Shown here piece after piece: positions 58,510 to 64,000 of a stretch of DNA of 64,000 bases. Under the pieces are notes generated by a model. That model saw only the letters and a program-made list of their open reading frames with translations. It did no database searches and was not told where the DNA came from. This DNA is from Ensifer adhaerens (GTDB taxonomy: Bacteria; Pseudomonadota; Alphaproteobacteria; Rhizobiales; Rhizobiaceae), in assembly GCF_002007205.1 (NCBI RefSeq), contig NZ_LAZS01000005.1, positions 930,001 to 994,000 on the forward strand, read 5' to 3'. Position numbers and translations under genes: made by a program. Position 1 is the stretch's first letter, and each line of letters opens with the position of its first letter.

Positions 58510-59592
58510 TTAGTCTTTCCGGAAAAGCAGGCTGGCGTCGCCATAGGAGTAGAAGCGGTAGCCGGTGTCGATCGCATGCTTATAGGCCGCACGCATCGTA
58601 TCCAGGCCGCAGAAGGCCGAAACCAGCATGAACAGCGTCGATTTCGGCAGATGGAAATTGGTCATCAGCATGTCGACCGCGCGGAAGCGGTAGCCAGGCG
58701 TGATGAAAATGCCAGTCGGGCCGGACCAGGACTTGACGGTGCCGTCTTCCGAGGTGGCGCTTTCGATCAACCGCAGCGAGGTCGTGCCGACGCAGACGAT
58801 GCGCCCGCCCCTCGCCTTGACGGCGTTCAGCCGCTCGGCGGTTCGGGCGTCGACATGGCCGATTTCCTGGTGCATCACGTGGTCATCGGTGTCGTCGGCC
58901 TTGACCGGCAGGAACGTGCCCGCGCCCACATGCAGCGTCACGAAGTGCCGCTCGATGCCGGCCTCGTCGAGCCTGGCGAACAGGCGGTCGGTGAAGTGCA
59001 GGCCGGCGGTCGGTGCCGCAACGGCGCCCTCCTCGCGGGCATACATGGTCTGGTAGTCGGCACGATCCTGCGCATCTTCCGACCGCTTGGAGGCGATGTA
59101 GGGCGGCAAGGGAATGTGGCCGACCGCCATGATCGCCTCGTCGAGCGACGGGCCCGAGAGGTCGAAGCGCAGCGTCACTTCGCCGGCATCGCCCTTCTCC
59201 TCGACGGTCGCATCGAGCGTACCGAGCAGGCAGCTCGAGCCGCCATGGCCAAAGGCGATGCGATCGCCGACCTTGAGGCGCCGGGCCGGACGGGCGAAGG
59301 CCTTCCAGCGGTCGGGCGCGACCCGCATATGCAGCGTCAGCGAAACCTGCGTGACGATCTCTTCGGCGCGGCGGCGAATGCCCTCCAGCTGCGCCGGGAT
59401 CACCTTGGTATCGTTGAAGACGAGCGCATCGCCTTCTTTCAGGAAGGAAGGCAGGTCGAGCACGCCATGGTCCGCAAGAACCTCCGCACCGTCGGGGCGA
59501 ACGACGAGCATGCGGGCGCTGTCGCGCGGGCTTGCGGGCCTGAGCGCAATCGAGGTTTCCGGGAGGTCGAAGTCGAACAGGTCTACGCGCAT
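58510..59592 (-). CDS. queA: S-adenosylmethionine:tRNA ribosyltransferase-isomerase
   Basis: The 360-residue protein is Que[23 protein letters not shown] start, [15 protein letters not shown] near 58, and [10 protein letters not shown] near 190 with the SAM-handling region TSLRLIESA near 260. It builds epoxyqueuosine from preQ1 in tRNA. Its stop abuts the tgt start, forming a queA-tgt operon. A terminator-like hairpin separates it from ppiB upstream. Confidence 0.95.
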   Translation of the reverse strand: MRVDLFDFDLPETSIALRPASPRDSARMLVVRPDGAEVLADHGVLDLPSFLKEGDALVFNDTKVIPAQLEGIRRRAEEIVTQVSLTLHMRVAPDRWKAFARPARRLKVGDRIAFGHGGSSCLLGTLDATVEEKGDAGEVTLRFDLSGPSLDEAIMAVGHIPLPPYIASKRSEDAQDRADYQTMYAREEGAVAAPTAGLHFTDRLFARLDEAGIERHFVTLHVGAGTFLPVKADDTDDHVMHQEIGHVDARTAERLNAVKARGGRIVCVGTTSLRLIESATSEDGTVKSWSGPTGIFITPGYRFRAVDMLMTNFHLPKSTLFMLVSAFCGLDTMRAAYKHAIDTGYRFYSYGDASLLFRKD

Positions 59593-59604
59593 TATTATCT
59601 TCAG

Positions 59605-59649
59605 ACAAAAGCAAACCCGCCCCGGCGCAGTTGGCGACCGGGGCGGGTT
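59605..59649 (-). terminator. Intrinsic terminator after ppiB
   Basis: On the minus strand AACCCGCCCCGG pairs with CCGGGGCGGGTT (59614-59625 with 59638-59649) around a 12-base loop, followed by TTTGCTTTTGTC. It separates coaD-ppiA-ppiB from queA-tgt. Confidence 0.75.
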
Positions 59650-59665
59650 CGTGCATTAGCGCAAA

Positions 59666-60175
59666 TCAGGCGTCTGCGGCAACCCGCATCGTGACGATCG
59701 TATCGGGATCGCGCACCGGCTCGCCGCGCTTGATCTTGTCGATGTTGTCCATGCCTTCGATGACCTGGCCCCAGACCGAGTACTGCTTATTGAGCCACGG
59801 TGCATCGGTGAAGCAGATGAAGAACTGCGAGTTGGCCGAGTTCGGCATCTGGCTGCGGGCCATCGAGCAGGTGCCGCGAACGTGGCTGACGTTCGAGAAT
59901 TCGGCCTTCAGATCCGGCTTGGAAGAGCCGCCCATGCCGGCGCGAGCCGGGTTGAACTGCTCACCGCCGGTCTTGCCGTATTGGACGTCGCCGGTCTGGG
60001 CCATGAAGTCCTCGATCACGCGGTGGAACACCACGCCGTCATAAGCGCCTTCGCGGGCCAGTTCCTTGATGCGGGCGACGTGACCCGGAGCGACGTCAGG
60101 CAGAAGCTCGATGACGACTTTGCCCTTGGTGGTCTCCAGGATGATCGTGTTTTCCGGATCCTTGATCTCGGCCAT
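59666..60175 (-). CDS. ppiB: Cytoplasmic cyclophilin (peptidyl-prolyl isomerase)
   Basis: The 169-residue cyclophilin has the catalytic FHRVIEDFMAQTGD near residue 50, GGSSKPDLKAEFS, and the SQFFICFTDAPWLN segment. No signal peptide, so cytoplasmic. It speeds proline isomerisation. It lies 21 bases after the periplasmic cyclophilin gene. Confidence 0.92.
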   Translation of the reverse strand: MAEIKDPENTIILETTKGKVVIELLPDVAPGHVARIKELAREGAYDGVVFHRVIEDFMAQTGDVQYGKTGGEQFNPARAGMGGSSKPDLKAEFSNVSHVRGTCSMARSQMPNSANSQFFICFTDAPWLNKQYSVWGQVIEGMDNIDKIKRGEPVRDPDTIVTMRVAADA

Positions 60176-60196
60176 GGGTTTTCTCCTTCTGTTGAT

Positions 60197-60769
60197 TTAC
60201 TTGCCGACCTTGACGCTGATCATGCGGTCGGGATCGGTAACGGAGCCGTTGTTGGCATCGTCACCGAGCTTGATCTTGTCGACGTTCTCCATGCCGGAGA
60301 CGACCTTGCCGACGACCGTGTACTGGCCATTGAGGAAGTCGCCCGGGGCGAACATGATGAAGAACTGCGAATTGGCGCTGTTCGGATCCTGCGAGCGGGC
60401 CATGCCGACCGTGCCGCGTTCGAACGGGACGTCGGAGAATTCGGCCGGCAGGTCAGCCCGCGACGAGCCGCCGGTGCCGGCAGCCTGCGGCTGGAAGCCG
60501 TCTTCCATATCGCCATACTGCACGTCGCCGGTCTGGGCCATGAAGCCCTTGATCACGCGGTGGAAGGCGACGTTGTCGTATTCGCCAGCGGTGGCAAGTG
60601 CCTTGATCTGCTCGACATGCTTCGGGGCGATGTCGGGCCTGAGTTCAACGACGACCGGCCCATCCTTGAGCGTGATCGTGATGAAGTTGTCGGCCGCTTG
60701 CGCAAGCGCCGTTCCCGTCAAGGAAGCAAGCGCGATGGCGCCGGCAAATGCGAGGTGGAGGATTTTCAT
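60197..60769 (-). CDS. ppiA: Periplasmic cyclophilin (peptidyl-prolyl isomerase)
   Basis: The 190-residue cyclophilin has a signal peptide (to about residue 25, ALAQA) and the catalytic core FHRVIKGFMAQTGD and GGSSRADLPAEFS, then SQFFIMFAPGDFLN. It is the exported partner of the ppiB product, a probable tandem duplication. GGGAGAAA precedes ATG. Confidence 0.92.
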   Translation of the reverse strand: MKILHLAFAGAIALASLTGTALAQAADNFITITLKDGPVVVELRPDIAPKHVEQIKALATAGEYDNVAFHRVIKGFMAQTGDVQYGDMEDGFQPQAAGTGGSSRADLPAEFSDVPFERGTVGMARSQDPNSANSQFFIMFAPGDFLNGQYTVVGKVVSGMENVDKIKLGDDANNGSVTDPDRMISVKVGK

Positions 60770-60804
60770 GGTTTCTCCCTGCGTGGTGAATTGGTAGCCA
60801 CACT

Positions 60805-61299
60805 TTACGTGCGGCGTTTGGCCTGCAGTGCTTCGTAAACGGACCTGGGCACGAAGGCACTGACGTCGCCGCCCATGGCCGCGATCTGGCGAACCAATGT
60901 GGCGGTAATGGGCCGTGACGCCGTGCCTGCGGGCAGGAACAGGGTCTGGATATCAGGCGCCATCTGCCGGTTCATGCCGGCCATCTGCATCTCGTAGTCG
61001 AGGTCGGTTCCGTCACGAAGCCCGCGCACAAGCAGCTTCGCGCCGCGCTCGCGCGCGGCATCGACCACCAGATTGTCGAAGGCAACGACGTCGATATCGC
61101 CTGCCCTGTCCGGCAGAAATTCCTGAAGCGAGAGCCGAATGAGCTCGGCGCGTTCGTCGAAGGAAAAGAGCGGAGCTTTCCCCGGATGGATGCCGATGGC
61201 GACGATGACCTTTGCCGCCACGTTCAGCGCCTGCACGAGCACGTCGAGATGCCCGTTCGTCATCGGATCGAAGGAGCCGGGATAAAATGCCGTGGTCAT
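60805..61299 (-). CDS. coaD: Phosphopantetheine adenylyltransferase
   Basis: The 164-residue protein has the nucleotidyltransferase motif [15 protein letters not shown] at the start, [22 protein letters not shown] near 88, and the ISSTLVR-equivalent [16 protein letters not shown]. It adenylylates 4'-phosphopantetheine in coenzyme A synthesis. ATG 61299 is the family start; the longer frame adds 18 unsupported residues. ppiA follows after 35 bases. Confidence 0.94.
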   Translation of the reverse strand: MTTAFYPGSFDPMTNGHLDVLVQALNVAAKVIVAIGIHPGKAPLFSFDERAELIRLSLQEFLPDRAGDIDVVAFDNLVVDAARERGAKLLVRGLRDGTDLDYEMQMAGMNRQMAPDIQTLFLPAGTASRPITATLVRQIAAMGGDVSAFVPRSVYEALQAKRRT

Positions 61300-61525
61300 C
61301 GCACCTGTTTCCGTTTGGTGAAGCCTTTTGTCACGGACGGCGACGGATCGCAAGAGTTGTACGGCGCTTGGCCCTGTTCCCTGGGAAACAGCGGCACAGA
61401 AAGAATGAATGCTAGATGAATGCCATGTTCAACGGTGCTTCACACGCAAGACGTTAAGTGTAGCGCCAGTAACAACGGAACTTTTTGGAACGTACCGCCG
61501 TTTAGGATGCGAAAGGATTACGGCT

Positions 61526-61648
61526 ATGGGACTTGCTCTGTTTTCGATGGCGATGTTTTTCGCGATGATCTTTGCGACGATACATGGACTGCGCAACGAG
61601 TCCCGTGACCGGCGCGAGCGCTACGCGACCCAGAAGATCTTCCGTTGA
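61526..61648 (+). CDS. 40-residue membrane protein
   Basis: A tiny gene: ATG with GAAAGGA about ten bases upstream, one membrane helix (FSMAMFFAMIFATIHGL) and a basic tail (RNESRDRRERYATQKIFR). Its stop (TGA) touches the next open frame. Basic-tail single-span peptides of this type often modulate larger membrane proteins; no partner is visible. Not recognised by family. Confidence 0.6.
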   Translation: MGLALFSMAMFFAMIFATIHGLRNESRDRRERYATQKIFR

Positions 61649-61659
61649 TGGAGGGCACT

Positions 61660-61788
61660 ATGGCCACCCTGTTCATGATCGCGGCAGCGGTCATCAGTCT
61701 CGTATTCTTGATCGACTTTGCCCGGACGATACGCGACCTCCAGCGCGATCGCCAGGGTTCGGAACGGCTCGACGGCTTTAACGTCTAG
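61660..61788 (+). CDS. 42-residue membrane protein
   Basis: A second tiny gene follows at once. ATG 61660 has GGAGGG upstream; an ATG at 61648 overlaps the previous stop. One membrane helix (LFMIAAAVISLVFLIDF) and a polar tail (ARTIRDLQRDRQGSERLD). The pair looks like paralogous or cooperating small membrane proteins with the same layout. A strong terminator follows at 61863. Confidence 0.6.
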   Translation: MATLFMIAAAVISLVFLIDFARTIRDLQRDRQGSERLDGFNV

Positions 61789-61798
61789 CGGTTTCGAG

Positions 61799-61901
61799 GC
61801 TTCGTAATCGAAGCTTGGTAGTAGGCGACGCCGTTCCCTTCCCCTGAGGCGGTCGCCATTTCAAGCCGGACGGCATCCCCTGCCCGTCCGGCTTTTTCTT
61901 T
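61799..61901 (+). terminator. Terminator after the small membrane gene pair
   Basis: The main structure is AAGCCGGACGG (61863-61873), ten-base loop, CCGTCCGGCTT (61884-61894), then TTTCTTT. A small GCTTCG/CGAAGC hairpin lies before it (61799-61814). It faces the MATE gene end as well. Confidence 0.85.
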
Positions 61902-61928
61902 GCCTGCACGCAGCCTCGTCCGTTCCAC

Positions 61929-63341
61929 TTAGGCCGCCGCCTTGGCTTCAGCCTTTGCAGAAAGCGCGTTCAGCATCCGGAAGAAGCGCCAGTTCAAGAG
62001 CACTGCCGCGGCCGCAAGGCCAAGCACGAAGCCGAACCAGACGCCGATGCCGCCGAAATTGAAGGGAAAGGCAAAGACCCAGGCACACACGAAGCCGATC
62101 GGCCAGTAGGAAATCAAGGCCAGGAGCATCGGCACCTTGGTGTCCTTCAACCCGCGCAACATGCCGGCTGCGATTGCCTGCATGCCATCGACGAGCTGGA
62201 ATGCGCCGGCAATGACGATGAGCGGGGCAGCAAACGCCAGCACCGCTGCGGCATCCGGGCGGCCGGTGTCGAGATAGAGAGCCGCAAGCTGGCTCGGCCA
62301 GAACGCAAAGATGGCACTGCCGACCATGGCAAAGCCGGCGCCGAGCACCAGCGAGGCGATGGCCGCACGCCGAACGCCCAGGAGATCGCCGCGGCCATAG
62401 GCAAGTCCGACGCGCACGGTGGCTGCCTGCGCAAGCCCGAGCGGGATCATGAAGGCGATGGAGGCGAACTGCAGGGCGATACCATGGGCTGCAAGTTCGA
62501 CCGTGCCGATCGTGCCCATCAGCAGCGACGCGACGGTGAAGAGGCTGACTTCGGCAAGGATGGTCAGCGAGATCGGTATGCCGAGAAAGACGACTTCGCG
62601 GAAGGCGACCCAATCGGGCCGCCAGAAGCGAACGAAGAGCTCGTATTGGTTCAGTTCAGGCTTGCTCTTGATGTAGCCGATCGTCAGCGCCGCACCGAGC
62701 ACGGCGACGCCAAGCGCTGCGACCGCAGCGCCGAAAATGCCGAGGCGCGGGAATCCGAAATGCCCGAAGATCAGCACGTAGCAGAGCGCCGCATTGAGCA
62801 CGAGCGTCGCCAGCGTGACGTATAGAATGATCCCTGCCCTCTCCAGGCCGCTCAAGAAGGCGCGAAGCACCATGAAGATCAGGCCGGGGAAGATCGCCCA
62901 TTGCGCAATACGGACATACTCTCCTGCAAGGGCTGCGACCTTAGGCTGCTGGCCGGCAAAAAGCAGGATCGGCTCGGCCATCCAGAGGATCGGCGCGGTC
63001 AAAAGGCCGTAGAGCATGACCACCCACATGCCCATGCGCACCGAGCGGCGCACGGAAACCTTGTCGCCGCGGCCGACGGCCTGGGCTGCCATGGGCACCA
63101 CTGCATTGGCAAAGCCATTCCCGAAGACATAGACCGTGAAATACATCTGCGTCGCCAGAATGATCGCTGCAAGTTCGGTGGCGCCGAGCTTGCCGACCAT
63201 CAAGACATCCGTCGTGTTGATGGCGAGCTGCGCAAGCTGCGCGCCGATGAACGGCACGCCGAGATAGAAGCTCGCACGATAGTGCGTCCGCCACGAATTG
63301 TCGGTCGTCGAAACTGTGGGGCTTGGATTCGCGGTCAGCAT
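61929..63341 (-). CDS. MATE-family multidrug/metabolite exporter
   Basis: The 470-residue protein has 12 predicted membrane helices in two MATE repeats (ASFYLGVPFIGAQLAQLAI, TTDVLMVGKLGATELAA; second half VFLGIPISLTILAEVSLFTV). MATE proteins export drugs or cationic metabolites using Na+ or H+. ATG 63341 follows AGGAC; ATG 63377 is an alternative. A perfect 24-base palindrome lies 130 bases upstream. It is preceded by an MFS exporter in the same direction. Confidence 0.9.
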   Translation of the reverse strand: MLTANPSPTVSTTDNSWRTHYRASFYLGVPFIGAQLAQLAINTTDVLMVGKLGATELAAIILATQMYFTVYVFGNGFANAVVPMAAQAVGRGDKVSVRRSVRMGMWVVMLYGLLTAPILWMAEPILLFAGQQPKVAALAGEYVRIAQWAIFPGLIFMVLRAFLSGLERAGIILYVTLATLVLNAALCYVLIFGHFGFPRLGIFGAAVAALGVAVLGAALTIGYIKSKPELNQYELFVRFWRPDWVAFREVVFLGIPISLTILAEVSLFTVASLLMGTIGTVELAAHGIALQFASIAFMIPLGLAQAATVRVGLAYGRGDLLGVRRAAIASLVLGAGFAMVGSAIFAFWPSQLAALYLDTGRPDAAAVLAFAAPLIVIAGAFQLVDGMQAIAAGMLRGLKDTKVPMLLALISYWPIGFVCAWVFAFPFNFGGIGVWFGFVLGLAAAAVLLNWRFFRMLNALSAKAEAKAAA

Positions 63342-63471
63342 GGCAGAGTCCTGGCAGTCGTCGGCACCAGGCCGCAACCGTCGATCGAAAGGAGGAAAGA
63401 CCGCAGATAGAACACGTCAGGTCAAAGAGCCAGCCGCAAGGGCGAGGTTGCTCAAACTTTCATCGATAGAT

Positions 63472-63495
63472 CACGGAAATTGATCAATTTCCGTG
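63472..63495. promoter_or_regulatory. Perfect 24-base palindrome, candidate operator
   Basis: Each half is CACGGAAATTGA read from either end, centred on GATC, with no spacer. It overlaps the stop of the MFS gene and is 130 bases upstream of the MATE start. A loop-less palindrome of this length suggests a dimeric protein site rather than a terminator. Confidence 0.5.
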
Positions 63496-64000
63496 CATTC
63501 GCGACCGCCCCGTCCCTTCGCCCTGCTCCGCCGCTGCGAGCTCGATCGGCGCCACATTTTCCTCACCCTGCGATCCGACTGCCCTGCTTCTCGGTATCTT
63601 CAGGAAGAAGACGGCCAGTGCGCCGACGAGGAAGCAACTGGCGAGCGCATAGGGCGCACCAGCGAAGGCGACGGGGGCGGCAGGGCTGGTAAAATAACCG
63701 AAGGCCTGGGTGAAGATCAGCGGACCGATGATCGTGGTGATGCTGCCGATGCTGGTCAGCGCACCCTGAAGCTCTCCCTGCGCCGACGGCGGAACGTGGG
63801 CAGCGGCTATGCTGCGCAGCGGCGGATCGGCGAGGCTTTCGAGCGCGGTCGCGATGATCACAGCATAAATCATCCACCCCTGCCAGGCGCCAGCATAACC
63901 GATGGCCCCGAGCGTGGTGAAGGTCAGGCCGAGCACGGCTGTGCGCCACTCGCCGAGCCGCGGCACCACGCGCGGCAGGATGACGGCCATGACGAAGGCG
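63484..64000 (-). CDS. MFS exporter, TetA-type, C-terminal part (truncated by window)
   Basis: The frame is open through the window end, so only the last 172 residues are seen. They match the second half of 12-helix tetracycline-type MFS exporters (GYAGAWQGWMIYAVI, SAQGELQGALTSIGSI, IIGPLIFTQAFGYFTSPAAP). Proton-driven drug or metabolite efflux is likely. It precedes the MATE gene by about 140 bases in the same direction. Confidence 0.87.
   Translation of the reverse strand, partial: AFVMAVILPRVVPRLGEWRTAVLGLTFTTLGAIGYAGAWQGWMIYAVIIATALESLADPPLRSIAAAHVPPSAQGELQGALTSIGSITTIIGPLIFTQAFGYFTSPAAPVAFAGAPYALASCFLVGALAVFFLKIPRSRAVGSQGEENVAPIELAAAEQGEGTGRSRMHGN

Overview
This is a 64 kb stretch of chromosome from a Rhizobiaceae alphaproteobacterium, most like Sinorhizobium/Ensifer. 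The evidence is high GC content, the sufS2-B-C-D-S-X-A operon order known from rhizobia, an Irr-type iron-control element in front of it, a tandem glycine riboswitch before gcvTHP, and two degenerate copies of an intergenic palindromic element of the kind seen in Rhizobiaceae. The content is mostly core housekeeping. I see no phage, insertion sequence, integrase, CRISPR array or rRNA. The genus is inferred from gene content, not from a database search.

Layout. 1-4.5 kb (+): the end of a molybdenum-hydroxylase maturation cluster (MoxR/CoxD end, CoxE-like vWA protein, XdhC split over two genes, a MoeA-like/MocA-like fusion), then a TfoX-like protein. 4.5-9.4 kb (-): NUDIX hydrolase, RhlE helicase, M23 peptidase, ferritin-like DUF455 protein, Bcp peroxiredoxin. 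9.8-17.9 kb: a large YhdP/AsmA-like envelope protein, tyrS (-), anmK, a membrane diguanylate cyclase, an alpha/beta hydrolase (-). 18.1-25.4 kb (+): the complete suf Fe-S assembly operon with two cysteine desulfurases. 25.4-27.4 kb: a PAS histidine kinase and a single-domain response regulator. 27.5-32.2 kb (-): gcvTHP behind its riboswitch. 32.3-36.8 kb: a copper-handling pair, small orphan genes, cbpA-cbpM, a small membrane protein and a 41-residue lipoprotein. 36.9-43.4 kb (-): CBS-BON protein, phosphoketolase, a PF10091 glycoamylase-family protein, and an SbmA/BacA-like ABC protein whose nucleotide-binding domain looks dead. 43.5-51.6 kb: tRNA-Ser(UGA) (-), then rlpA, a degenerate DacF-like protein, tmk, holB, metG, tatD and a PhnP-like hydrolase (+). 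51.7-57.4 kb: purC, orphans, an acetyltransferase, an ArsR-like regulator with an SRPBCC gene and a long palindrome upstream, a DUF4864 protein. 57.4-61.3 kb (-): queA-tgt and coaD-ppiA-ppiB. 61.5-64 kb: two tandem mini membrane proteins, a MATE exporter and a truncated MFS exporter.

Main points for a second look. Several conserved enzymes have lost canonical residues: Tgt has lost three of four zinc ligands, the DacF-like protein has lost its SxN serine and KTG lysine, the BacA-like ABC protein lacks the Walker A lysine and the Walker B glutamate, and Bcp has no resolving cysteine. The glycoamylase/ABC pair beside phosphoketolase is the best candidate for an undescribed pathway, possibly intracellular beta-1,2-glucan turnover; that is inference. 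Palindromes at 55191-55222 and 63472-63495 look like operators. Four very short genes (36705, 36269, 61526, 61660) are supported by ribosome binding sites.
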